Source: Bacillota bacterium
Lineage (GTDB): Bacteria > Bacillota > Clostridia > Clostridiales > Clostridiaceae
Length of the DNA stretch: 15,062 nucleotides
NCBI GenBank assembly: GCA_030706065.1
Contig: JAUZPH010000034.1
Coordinates: 1 to 15,062 of the forward strand
Reading direction: 5' to 3'
Position 1 is the stretch's first letter; every line of letters starts with the position of its first letter. The position numbers and the translations under genes were made by a program. The notes under the pieces are model-generated. The model was not told the origin of the DNA and searched no databases. It was given only the letters and a program-made list of their open reading frames with translations. Positions 1 to 9,400 of the stretch are shown here, piece by piece.

Positions 1-1214
1 AAAAGCTTCTTGTCTACACATTTAAAAAACGCATCAGCTACAGCTGGGTCAAATTGGGTACCGGTATTAATCCTGATCTGCTCATAGGCCAGCTCCAGCG
101 GCATGGGTTTCTTGTATGGTCGTTCGGCGGTCATAGCCTCAAAGGCATCTGCCAGGCTCACAATTCTTGCTGTAAGAGGTATTTGTTCTGCAGATAATCC
201 ATAGGGGTATCCCTTACTATCCAGCCTTTCATGATGATAGCTGGCAATATCGGAAATAATATTAAAGTCCTCTAAATTAAAACTATGCTTGCTATTATGC
301 TTATCAAATATTTCGGACAATATTTCACGGCTGTAAACCGGATGTTTCTTAATTATTTCATATTCTTCAGCGGTCAATTTCCCCGGTTTATCCAAAATAT
401 CATTTTCAATGCCTATCTTGCCGACATCATGCAGCAGGGCAGCCCATCTTATAACGGTAACAGTCTTGTCGGCTATCTTCATTTCTTTAGCGATAATTTC
501 GGCGTACTTTGATACATTTTCGGAATGAAGCAAAGTATATTTACTTTTTATCTGAATACTCATTCCAAGAGTATTTACTATTTGTCCATAAAAATCGACG
601 AGCCCTTTAGACTTATCTTTATTGTAACTCCAGATTGCCAGCAGTATACCGATAAAAAGCAAGGCCATCAGAAGAATATATTTGACGATTATTCCAAAAT
701 AATTTGAGAATGCAGAAGCAGTACTTATATCTGTGCCCACCAATCCGACAATCTTATTGTTACTGTCTTTCAAGGGATAAAAGCCGGTAATAAGCCTGCC
801 CCACTCCGGAGTGCTGGCTATCCCGGTCATGAGCCCATCTTTATTTGAAAATGCATCAGGGTCAGTCATAATATCTGTTTCACCAAGACTGTCTTTTTCT
901 GCATCAAAGATATACTCAACAGTTTTAGAGTCTACATAGTTTTGGGTATATATGTATTTTACATTATTGATTTTCTGTACCTCTTTAAAATAGGCCTGCA
1001 TGTCATTAAAATATGAGTTTCTTTCTTTATGTTCAGCAATATACAAGTACTTGTCAACATCAATACTTTTAGCTACAGTCTCGGAGATATTATAAGCCTG
1101 TTGAGCCAAGTCATTAACAACCTCATGGTATACGCTGTAAATAATAAAAACCTGGCTGATTACAAATAAAATGGAAAATAATAAAATCCTTCTGAGTAGT
1201 TTGTTATTTTTCAT
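1..1214 (-). CDS. HD-GYP domain phosphodiesterase with extracellular sensor domain (3' end outside window)
   Basis: The frame is open from an ATG at 1214 to the window edge, giving about 404 residues without a stop. A GGGGAG ribosome binding site lies 9 bases before the ATG. Residues about 8-27 form a first membrane helix. An extracellular region follows, with a Cache/PAS-like end (GFYPLKDSNNKIVGLVGTDI). A second helix lies near residues 170-192. The cytoplasmic part is an HD-GYP domain: H262-D263 in LLHDVGKIG, then H327-H328-E329 and G335-Y336-P337 in the YHHERLDSKGYP motif, then a LADAFEAMTAERPYK segment. HD-GYP proteins with these residues hydrolyse cyclic di-GMP (some act on cGAMP), so the likely role is an environmental signal lowering a cyclic dinucleotide. 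The ligand is unknown. The gene is divergent from the esterase-like gene across a 302-base gap. The domain call is firm; catalytic activity is inferred from the conserved residues. Confidence 0.9.
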   Translation of the reverse strand, partial: MKNNKLLRRILLFSILFVISQVFIIYSVYHEVVNDLAQQAYNISETVAKSIDVDKYLYIAEHKERNSYFNDMQAYFKEVQKINNVKYIYTQNYVDSKTVEYIFDAEKDSLGETDIMTDPDAFSNKDGLMTGIASTPEWGRLITGFYPLKDSNNKIVGLVGTDISTASAFSNYFGIIVKYILLMALLFIGILLAIWSYNKDKSKGLVDFYGQIVNTLGMSIQIKSKYTLLHSENVSKYAEIIAKEMKIADKTVTVIRWAALLHDVGKIGIENDILDKPGKLTAEEYEIIKKHPVYSREILSEIFDKHNSKHSFNLEDFNIISDIASYHHERLDSKGYPYGLSAEQIPLTARIVSLADAFEAMTAERPYKKPMPLELAYEQIRINTGTQFDPAVADAFFKCVDKKL

Positions 1215-1516
1215 AAAGCTTATCTCCCCTAGTGCTGTTGATTTCTATCATTCCGCATAGAAGCAGTCTTTGAGGTTCCGGTGGTTTATTTTAATATGTA
1301 TTCTTAAAAATTAGCTTATTTTTCATGAGTTTTCGACATAATCTTATTGTACAAAAAATTGGTTCATTTGTATACAAGTAAAAAAGAAGAATGGTCGTAC
1401 AGGGCAGGTCAATTGGCATTAATTTTCATCCGGTCGGCATAAGAATTACCTATAAGCTTCAGGAAGGAGTTTACGAATCCGCATAGAATAGGAAGTATAA
1501 GAGGTGATAGTTTGAA
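1215..1516. other. Divergent intergenic region between HD-GYP and esterase-like genes
   Basis: These 302 AT-rich bases separate two divergently transcribed genes. They hold the GGGGAG ribosome binding site of the left gene and the GAGGTGAT site of the right gene. A promoter-like pair and two palindromes lie around 1347-1377 (listed separately). I found no convincing promoter for the left gene and no recognisable RNA element. Confidence 0.6.
1347..1376 (+). promoter_or_regulatory. Candidate sigma-A promoter for the esterase-like gene, with two palindromes
   Basis: TTGTAC at 1347-1352 and TATACA at 1371-1376 are separated by 18 bases, a reasonable sigma-A spacing. The -35 box lies inside the palindrome TTGTACAA (1347-1354). 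The -10 box lies inside the palindrome TTGTATACAA (1368-1377). The palindrome centres are 22 bp apart, about two helical turns, so a dimeric repressor could bind both boxes. This would give a leader of about 135 bases before the ATG at 1517. No transcription data are available; the call rests on sequence match and position. Confidence 0.4.
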
Positions 1517-2785
1517 ATGATAAGTAAATCTAAAAGTATTACGTGCTTATTTTTTATAGCCGTCTTGATTATCGGCATATATATTGGCCAGGTTAATATA
1601 AACAAAAAAAGTGCTCCTGTTCAAAGCTTTGGCGCCAGTACATCAAGCGGCAAGGCGGTTAAGGCTTTTCTGAAGAAAAACTGTTCCAATATAGATATAA
1701 ACAAAAAAGATGCAGCAGCTGATTTTAATGTTCTTGATGAAGATGTCAGAAATAATGATGTGTTTTTGACAGGCGAAGGACATGCTACGGTCACAAACTA
1801 CAACCTGAAGCTTGCCTTCATAAAATACTTTAGTGAAAAAGCAGATATAAGGTATTTTTTATGGGAGGTAGGGTATAGCGCTTCCTGCTATATTAACAGA
1901 TATCTTGAAACCGGTAATGAGGAAAATCTGAAGATTGTTTACAATAATCTCAAAGGCACCTTGTCCTATAATAAAGAAGAGTATAATTTCTGGATAAATC
2001 TAAGAAAGTATAATCTTTCATTGCCGGAAAGTAAAAGAATCAAAGTAATAGGAATTGATGTCGAGCATCAAACGGATACTGCCTGCAGTTACCTGCGTTC
2101 CATTCTTCCGGATAAGGAGGATCCAGGCAGAACCAGGTTTACAAATTTTAAAAAGATTATGGATAGTAATAGTCCGATGGACCTTGGCTGGATTATGCAT
2201 GATTTGCAAAAGGATATACAGGATAATCCAAAGGAATGCAGGGAATATCTGGGGGATAATTTTTTTGATTTCAGTATGATAGTCGACAATATAATAAACA
2301 GCATAAATTTTTATGGTTCTGGACAGGTCAATGGTATCAGTGATATCAGGGAAGGAAGTATTTACAGTAATTTTAAGAGAGTATATGAATATTTACCGGA
2401 AGGAAAGTATTACGGCCAATTCGGGTCGTTTCATATAATGCAGAAGCCCACCGAGTCAACGGCGGCCTTTGCTGTATATCTAAACCGGGAGGATTCGCCG
2501 GTCAGGGGCAAAGTAATATCGATAGATTATGAATATAAAAACAGCTATAGTCTTATAAAAAACGTTAAAACAGATATCAGTTCAGATATTATAGCCAGTC
2601 AGCTTGTAAAGGATTATTGCAGTACGGATGTTACACTTTTTAAATTGACCGGGGAGGATTCGCCTTTTAATGAGAGGTCGGATTACATCGATCCTCACAT
2701 TAATGGCGGAGCTGTTAAGTATTTTCAGTACATCGCAATAATAAAAAATTCTGATGCCGTAACGGCATATGATTCGTCACAATAA
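1517..2785 (+). CDS. Erythromycin esterase family protein, N-terminally membrane-anchored or secreted
   Basis: This 422-residue protein has the layout of the erythromycin esterase (Ere) superfamily. GEGH at residues 86-89 supplies the Glu and His of the family's first catalytic motif. E117 in FLWEVGYS matches the second catalytic Glu. GIDVEH lies at 189-194, and H306 in FGSFHIM matches the late catalytic His. A hydrophobic stretch at residues 8-25 (LFFIAVLIIGIYIG) acts as signal peptide or membrane anchor, unlike the cytosolic EreA/EreB resistance enzymes. The ATG at 1517 is preceded by GAGGTGAT at 1501-1508; the nearby TTG at 1512 runs straight into a stop. Family members hydrolyse macrolide lactones in the characterised cases, but many homologues have unknown substrates. 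I would call it Ere-like, not a proven macrolide esterase. It is a single-gene unit with its own candidate promoter, ending at a hairpin terminator. Confidence 0.82.
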   Translation: MISKSKSITCLFFIAVLIIGIYIGQVNINKKSAPVQSFGASTSSGKAVKAFLKKNCSNIDINKKDAAADFNVLDEDVRNNDVFLTGEGHATVTNYNLKLAFIKYFSEKADIRYFLWEVGYSASCYINRYLETGNEENLKIVYNNLKGTLSYNKEEYNFWINLRKYNLSLPESKRIKVIGIDVEHQTDTACSYLRSILPDKEDPGRTRFTNFKKIMDSNSPMDLGWIMHDLQKDIQDNPKECREYLGDNFFDFSMIVDNIINSINFYGSGQVNGISDIREGSIYSNFKRVYEYLPEGKYYGQFGSFHIMQKPTESTAAFAVYLNREDSPVRGKVISIDYEYKNSYSLIKNVKTDISSDIIASQLVKDYCSTDVTLFKLTGEDSPFNERSDYIDPHINGGAVKYFQYIAIIKNSDAVTAYDSSQ

Positions 2786-2833
2786 TAACGTTCCGGCTGT
2801 TAGGGGATATAATATTTCTCCGGTATCATATGA

Positions 2834-2865
2834 AAAACCTGCAATCAGCAGCAATTGCAGGTTTT
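2834..2865. terminator. Bidirectional hairpin terminator between convergent genes
   Basis: A perfect 12-bp inverted repeat (AAAACCTGCAAT and ATTGCAGGTTTT) flanks an 8-base loop at 2846-2853. The stem ends in A/T runs on both sides, so each strand has a short U-tract (4 on plus, 5 on minus). It sits 48 bases after the esterase-like stop and about 90 bases after the stop of the minus-strand protease gene, so it can serve both convergent units. Confidence 0.8.
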
Positions 2866-2956
2866 CGCGTTACCCTGATTTCTAGGGCAGTGCCACCTGA
2901 GGCTTATTATGGGCATGGTACATGTTAAAGCGGAGTATAAGTATATCGGACAAGTT

Positions 2957-5900
2957 CTATGCTTTCAACGCCTCTTCAATTTCTTCCCGGGTGAGCTTGT
3001 TTTTTTCCATCAGTCTGCTGACAAGCTTATCAATCCGTACCTTTGATTCGGATATAATCTTTATTGAAATGTCCAGCTCTTCTCGGACAATCTGCGATAT
3101 CCGTTCCGTTATCTTCGCTGCCAGAGGGCCTCTTGTTGCCTCCTCGTCAGAGAGCACCGCAGGGCCAAAGACCTCATCCATGCCGTAGCTGCATATCATT
3201 GCCCGGGCAATCTGCGTGGCGCTTTGGAGGTCACCGGAGGCACCGCTTGAAATTCCGTCCTTTTCGCCATAATAGGCGATCTCTGCAGCGCGGCCGCCAA
3301 GGGAGGTCCGTATGCGGCCCAAAAGCTCCTCCCGGGTTTTAAGCGGAGAGCCTTCGTCATTGGCATGCTCCATATAACCGCCGTGATCCCCCCGGGCCAC
3401 GATGGTAAGATATGAAGGTGTACTTCCTGCCATAAAGCACATGAAAGCATGTCCTGACTCGTGGCGGGCTACGCGCTCGAGATATTCATAACCCCAATCC
3501 TTCTTTTCACCATGCCTGGATAGTTCGAAGGCTTCCTCTAAAATTTCATCTGTGAGTGCGGAGGACTTCTTGGCAGCCATACGGGACGCCGTCTCAATCA
3601 CCGACTCAAGATTAGCAAGGCTCATGCCGGTGGAACGCCCCGCAAGCCGTTCAATCATGCCTCTGGTAACTTCGCAGCCTTTCCTCTTTTTAAGCATCAT
3701 GGTGATATATTTTCCTCTGTCGGCCTTATTGGGAAGGTCAACACGGATTTTTCTGTCAAAACGTCTGGCAAGGGCTGCATCAATGGTCCCCATCCCGCCG
3801 CGGCCTTCCTCAACTTCGAAGTTAGTGGCTGCCAGGACAAATACAGGGCGTTTTGGGTCCACACTGAAGCCGTCCATCTCGGTTAGCAGGGCATTGAGGG
3901 CCATCTCTTCCCCGTGGGAGGAGTTGGAGTCTCCTCTTGCACGGCCGACGGCGTCAATCTCATCAATGAATATGATGACCGGCGCGTAACGACGGGCCCT
4001 CTTAAACAATGCCCTCACCGATTCAGGGCCGCTGCCCTGGTATTTGGTTACAAAGGCGCTTGCAACTGCAGGGATGAAGGCTACATCGGATTCACCAGCC
4101 ATGGCCTTGGCAAGTAAGGTTTTGCCTGTCCCGGGAGGCCCGTAAAGAAGCACTCCTTTGGGAGGCTTAAGTCCCTGTGCAGAGAATTTCTTCGGGTTTT
4201 TCAGATAGTTTATAAAAAACATCAGCTCTTCCTTGGCGTCACCGGCACCGATGACATCTTCAAAGCAGACCTTTGGCTTTTCAACATCGTCCAGCACTTC
4301 GCCGCTGTCGTCAGCGGAAAGCGCACGCTTCAGAGATAGATCCCTCAGGCGGATTGTAACGGTACGTTTATCTTTACTGAAGAGTGGGACTGTCTCGTAA
4401 TAGAGTACCTTGCGTTCTACGGACAGGCGTGCTGCGGCTTTCTGGAGGTACAGCTGCCGGCATATATTGGAGATATCGTCGGCAAATACGCCGAAGTCCC
4501 TTGAAGGCTGATGCAGCTTTCCCCTGGCACCTGCACGTACAAAGGACATCTCAAGCTCGCTGTCAATCTTGAACCTGCTTGATTCAAGGAGGTAAATGGG
4601 GATTTCGGGCAGGCGTTCCCGCATATCCCGGAAGAAGCGGGTGCCTTTGTGAAGGGTACCTGCCCCCATTGGTACATTATCAAAGGCAAACATCGTCCCT
4701 TCTTTTTCTTTCGCCGGTTCATCCAGCCGGAACCTGGTGGCATCGGGGTCGAAGCCGGCATTGCCGGGGTCATTGATGTCCAAGAGTATAAGTCTTATAT
4801 CCCTTTCCCCTGCAAGCTTAAGTGCTTCATCTGAATCCCGGGTATTATGGATGATGTAACCTGGCATCATGCTGCGGCACTGCTCTGCAAATACAGTATC
4901 TGTAAACAGCAGCAGCTCAACCTTTTCCGAATTTTTAAACAGAGGAACCACATCTTCCGGAAGGTTCTCGGTTTCAACCTTGAAATGAATATTCGAAAGG
5001 CTGCTTAGAGCTGATCCAAAGCTGCTCTCATTAAAGAGGCGGCAGAGCTTGAATATCTCATTTTTAAAGAATAACTCCGTCTGCGCCCGGAGAGTTCTTG
5101 CATCTGCCTGGCCGCCTTCGGAAAAAAGCAGAGTTGCTGCAACCAGTTCATCTGCATCTGCTTTTATTCCATACTGCTTTTCAAGGAGGCCGCAGAAACG
5201 ATTAAACTCACCTGCACTGATTTTCTCAAGGTCATGGGCCTCCAGGTGGCTGAACATCAGCGGCCAGCCAGTTGCCATACGGGAGCAGATTGCAGCCGGG
5301 AAGAAGGGCTGGCCCGTTTGTGGATTCTTCTCTGTTTCAAGGGCGTTCAGCAGGGTTTTTCTCGGAATACCGGCAGCATTTTGCTTTTTATCGCCTTCAT
5401 ACAGGGACCGGCCTGCGTTGCTGGTAAAGATGATGATGGTATCCTTGAAGGAGACATCTGTATCGAGGAATTTATCATTTAAGCTGCCGGCATCTAAAAT
5501 CTGCAGAAACAAATGGATGGTATTCAAATGGGCCTTTTCAATCTCATCAAACAGCAGTATGCTGTGGGGATTTTCCTTGACAAAGCCCGTCAGAGTACCT
5601 GGCTTGGCATCCTTGTAGCTTGGTGCAAAACCCACCAGGTCCATATACTGCTGATGGTCGGCATAACTGCTCATATCAAAGCGTTTATACGGTATAGCCA
5701 ATGCCTCCGCCGCCTGTTCTGCAAGAAAGGTCTTTCCAACGCCGGGAGGCCCCGCGAATACGAATATTGCACGGGGACGCTTGCGTTTCTCGTCTGCCGC
5801 CGCTAATACCTCGGAACTGAACATGCCCTCGGCAAAGGCATGTACCACATGATCCTGTCCATGTACATTGGACAGCAGAGTATAACGCATCTGGCGGATA

Positions 5901-6427
5901 CGGCGGGTAAGCTCAGGCAGGAAGGCAAGGCTCATTTCAGGTATGTCCTGATTCCCGCCTTTCTCCTGAGGCTTTTCTGCTTCCGGCGGCTTCCCGGCAT
6001 CCATGTGACAGACACTTTTGATGATATCCGTCGGTTCTGCTATAAGCAGATTAAGGACTATGGCAGCCGTTATTACATCTCCATTCTCCTTTTCCGCTGC
6101 CCCGGCAGCCTTGGAAAGCAGCCTTGCAATCTCGTCTTCGGCATTTCCTGCAAGGTTGTCTGATTCCTGTTGAAGCAAACCGCGCAGCAGTGCACGGGTG
6201 TAGGAGGTATCAATTTTATTCTCAGAAAAAAGTGCTTTTACCTTACGGATATCACCGTCGATCTGCTCCTTATGGTGTGAACCCGGGGCAAAGTCATCGG
6301 CAGTGAGCTCTGCCAGTTTCAGCAAGCCTAAGAACAGATGCTCCACCCTGGTAACGGCAGCCCTTGAGGCTGCGACCTCCGCTGCGGCACGTACCATAAC
6401 ATACCGCATTGCTGTATTAAAATCCAT
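2957..6427 (-). CDS. Chimeric AAA+ protease: Clp N-domain, Clp-type AAA+, receiver-like domain, FtsH AAA+ and M41 peptidase
   Basis: This is a 1156-residue soluble protein with two different AAA+ engines. Residues about 2-135 resemble the paired Clp N-terminal repeats (VEHLFLGLLKLAE). Residues 175-400 form a Clp/HSP100 D2-like AAA+ module: Walker A GPPGVGKT 226-233, Walker B D294-E295, sensor TSNAG. Residues about 502-660 resemble a response-regulator receiver (LILLDINDP, D550; AGARGKLHQP), but the usual Lys is Gln and the region carries an insertion. From about 720 it is FtsH-like: Walker A GPPGTGKT 763-770, D822-E823, arginines 888-889, zinc site HESGH 989-993 and third ligand D1066. FtsH transmembrane helices are absent. 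I chose the ATG at 6427: AGGTGGAG lies 4 bases before it and the Clp N homology begins at once. A longer frame opens at 6442, but that ATG sits at the ribosome binding site. It is the last gene of the operon, 27 bases after the WD40 kinase. It probably unfolds and degrades targets in the cytosol. Confidence 0.88.
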   Translation of the reverse strand: MDFNTAMRYVMVRAAAEVAASRAAVTRVEHLFLGLLKLAELTADDFAPGSHHKEQIDGDIRKVKALFSENKIDTSYTRALLRGLLQQESDNLAGNAEDEIARLLSKAAGAAEKENGDVITAAIVLNLLIAEPTDIIKSVCHMDAGKPPEAEKPQEKGGNQDIPEMSLAFLPELTRRIRQMRYTLLSNVHGQDHVVHAFAEGMFSSEVLAAADEKRKRPRAIFVFAGPPGVGKTFLAEQAAEALAIPYKRFDMSSYADHQQYMDLVGFAPSYKDAKPGTLTGFVKENPHSILLFDEIEKAHLNTIHLFLQILDAGSLNDKFLDTDVSFKDTIIIFTSNAGRSLYEGDKKQNAAGIPRKTLLNALETEKNPQTGQPFFPAAICSRMATGWPLMFSHLEAHDLEKISAGEFNRFCGLLEKQYGIKADADELVAATLLFSEGGQADARTLRAQTELFFKNEIFKLCRLFNESSFGSALSSLSNIHFKVETENLPEDVVPLFKNSEKVELLLFTDTVFAEQCRSMMPGYIIHNTRDSDEALKLAGERDIRLILLDINDPGNAGFDPDATRFRLDEPAKEKEGTMFAFDNVPMGAGTLHKGTRFFRDMRERLPEIPIYLLESSRFKIDSELEMSFVRAGARGKLHQPSRDFGVFADDISNICRQLYLQKAAARLSVERKVLYYETVPLFSKDKRTVTIRLRDLSLKRALSADDSGEVLDDVEKPKVCFEDVIGAGDAKEELMFFINYLKNPKKFSAQGLKPPKGVLLYGPPGTGKTLLAKAMAGESDVAFIPAVASAFVTKYQGSGPESVRALFKRARRYAPVIIFIDEIDAVGRARGDSNSSHGEEMALNALLTEMDGFSVDPKRPVFVLAATNFEVEEGRGGMGTIDAALARRFDRKIRVDLPNKADRGKYITMMLKKRKGCEVTRGMIERLAGRSTGMSLANLESVIETASRMAAKKSSALTDEILEEAFELSRHGEKKDWGYEYLERVARHESGHAFMCFMAGSTPSYLTIVARGDHGGYMEHANDEGSPLKTREELLGRIRTSLGGRAAEIAYYGEKDGISSGASGDLQSATQIARAMICSYGMDEVFGPAVLSDEEATRGPLAAKITERISQIVREELDISIKIISESKVRIDKLVSRLMEKNKLTREEIEEALKA

Positions 6428-6454
6428 ATCACTCCACCTCATATAATAATTTTA

Positions 6455-9400
6455 TTATAATAACTTTTTCAGCTCAGCCAGTTTTTGCCGCACACCCCCA
6501 GGCCGCAGCCAGCCGAAGCCGCGGCGCTGCAGTTCGGTGGCTAGCCTTTCGAAGTCGCTTTCCGTATAATCGGGGTGCAGGGCCAGAAATATTTTCAGAT
6601 AGGGCTCTGCTCCATCATCCCAATCCGACCAGCCGGGAAATTCATACTCCCAATCAAGATAATAAATCCGGATTATTCCGTCCGAACCGCCTGTAACAGC
6701 ATATCTGCAGCAATTTGAGAGGGCTGCCGCATTGACGGAGGCCTTGTGGGCACTGAAGGAAAACAAGTCCCTGCCGGTATCTGCATCCCACAGTATAACC
6801 TTTCTGTCACTGCCTGCAGACAGCAGGTACTTGCCATCCGGCGACAGTTGCAGTGCATTCACCTCGCTGCTGTGAGCCGGAAACCTTTCTATGCTCCGTC
6901 CATCGGAGGCAGAGCTGATACCGATATAACCGTCACAACTCCCGGAATAGATTGACAATCCGTCCGGGGAAAAGCAAACATCATGGCAGCGCTCCCTATG
7001 AAGACCGGTTATTGAGAGCAGTGCCTTCCTGGTTTTGAGGCCTACTGCAATAAGCTCGTGATACTCGGTTTCATCGGTATCATATTCCGTGTAGCAGTTG
7101 TCATACACAAAACTTTTCCCATCAGGGGAAAAGGCTGCGCTTGAGAACAAATTGCTGTATCCCCCATCCCGGTAGATGTATTGACGGGTTTCCAAATCCA
7201 CGATGTCTATACTGTTCATTCCGCTTAAAAATAACGCTGACTTGCCATCCGGGGAAAAACTCACCCTGTTGACGGTCCGTGAAAATTTATCAAAGGTATA
7301 CAGGCATCGGCCATCATCTGCCGACCACAATTTTGCCGTCTTATCCGCACTGCCTGAAAGAAGATACCGGCCATCCGGGCCGAAACAGACACTTTCGATT
7401 TTCTGCGTGTGTCCGGAAAGTTCAAGAATACACTGCTTGCTTGTCATGCTCCACAGCTTGATTTCGCAGCTTTCGCCGCAGGAAGCAAAAACGTTACCGG
7501 ACGGGTGAATGGCTGCCGATGCTATCTTCCCTTGATTTGCCTCGATCTCTCCTTCTATCCAGCCTCCAAGGAACTGTTTCCGGATGCAGTACCGGCTGAT
7601 TTTTGATAAAGTTTCGAGAGCAGCAGATGCATTCTCATATCCCTTGACGGAGCGGGCAAGCTTCAATTTTTCAAGAGCTGCGGCAATATCCCTGTCATTA
7701 AGGCAGGCTTGAGCCTCCGATAAGGCTTTTTTAAAAAGGGAATCATTGTCCAGGCTGTCCCTGACAGTCCGAATCCGGCTGAGCATCCACGGTGCGGTAA
7801 TATATGGAGCAGCTACCTCCGCTGAATAAAGAGTAGTTGCATTCAAGCCCCCACCATAAATAAGGTGCTTCCCATTCGGCGTAAAAGTCAAACAGGATAT
7901 ATAATGACACCACTCGCCTGGGCAGAAGGAGATGGTTCGCAGACACCTGCCGCTTTTCAAGTCCCACAGCTTGAGGTTGTTCCCTGCATCTCCGGAAGCA
8001 ATGAGCCCACCGTCCGGATGCAACGCCATGCAGGTAACGGCATAAGTATGGCCTGTAAAGGTATGGAGGCAGTTACCGCTTTCAATATCCCAAAGCTTAA
8101 GTGTTTTATCTTCACTGCAGGATAATGCCCATGTTCCGTTTTTAAGAAACGACACGGCCCTGACTGCTGTCGAATGTCCCTCAAATATACGGAGGCAGCT
8201 GCCGTCATCAATATTCCACAGGCGCAGGGTGTTGTCACCGCTGTTATCCCCATTTATCATGTGTTCATTACCGCTCCCAGTAAGTGCAAGCTTTCCGTCT
8301 GAGCTGATGCATACTGAGTTGACCTGTGCCGTATGTCCGGAAAAAGCCCTTTTGCGGGGGAAAAGAGAATTCCTTATATGCAGTACGTATCCCACTTTAC
8401 CACACAAGATTACGGAACCCGTATTACCGTCGGTACAGGCGGCAAGTATCTCCCTGTCCTCACAGGGAAAGGCGCGAAGTTTCTTTTTGGATTTTGTATC
8501 CCAGATTTTACCCTCGGAGCGGTCTGCGCTGAACATAAGCCTGCCGTCCCGGCTGAAGGATACTGAATGGATGGGCTCACCTCCGCCCCGTTTGTACTCT
8601 TCCAAATTCCAAAGGCATTCACTGCTCATCAGGTCTATCAGCCTCATTTTAGATCTTAAGAGTCCGATAAGTACTTTCGTACCATCGGGGCTGCAGGCAG
8701 CAGCTTCAATGGTGTCAATGCCGGTTAACAGCTCTCCGACAGATGGCAGTGCCTGAAGGCCGGTACGGGCATTTCTCAAAAGCGATGTTATTTCCTTATC
8801 GCCATTGAACTTCGAATAACCTTCTTCCAGCAGCTTCACTGCCGGCTGCAGCATTGCGCATTCCATCCATATCTGAGAAAGCGCCAGAACACTTTCATGA
8901 TTATTCACATTGCTGTGAACTGCAGCCACGCTGCGGATGGCAGCTTCGTCATCAATTATTGCGCTGCGCCAAAGATACAGGTTTTGATTATATACCGAGG
9001 GCACATGATTTGGATTGAGTTTAAGGGCATCCTTCCAATAGCTTTCCGCCAGTTCCGGCCGGCCCAAATCAAGGAAGCTCAAGGCTTTGTTATTAAGGGA
9101 GTCAGCCGTATCACTTGCCGCCTCCGATACTTCGCGGAAGTAAGTTTTTCCTGCTGCATTTTCATAAATTTCAAGGAGGACAGCCTCTATTTCGCCAAAA
9201 TCGTGGGGCCTTTCCGCTTCCTTTTCTCTAAAGCAGTGACGGAGTAAAGCCTTCATGCTTTCAGGAATATCTATTCTTGTAGTCTCAAAGTAATCCTCGC
9301 AGCCCAGGCCGGCTATGGTACCACTCTGCCAAAGCCTCTCACCTATGAACATTTCCAGGACCGACACTGCCCAGCTCCATATATCCGTGCGCCGGGTGAG

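Noticed and set aside
1391..1486. 31-codon plus-strand ORF upstream of the esterase-like gene (begins MVVQGRSIG)
   Set aside because: Only a poor purine-rich stretch precedes the ATG, and there is no conserved feature; an ORF this short is expected by chance.
2922..3188. 88-codon plus-strand ORF overlapping the 3' end of the protease gene
   Set aside because: Antisense to the conserved M41 C-terminal region and Ser/Ile-rich as expected for a shadow frame.
5049..5618. Long plus-strand ORF opposite the protease gene
   Set aside because: It is antisense to the clear Clp/FtsH reading frame, has no recognisable domain and no good ribosome binding site; shadow of a GC-rich gene.
6700..8700. Apparent recurring DNA words in the WD40 region (for example CCATCCGG and GGGGAAAA)
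   Set aside because: They encode the repeated SPDG and KLWD motifs of the propeller blades and are explained by protein repeats, not by a CRISPR array or mobile element.
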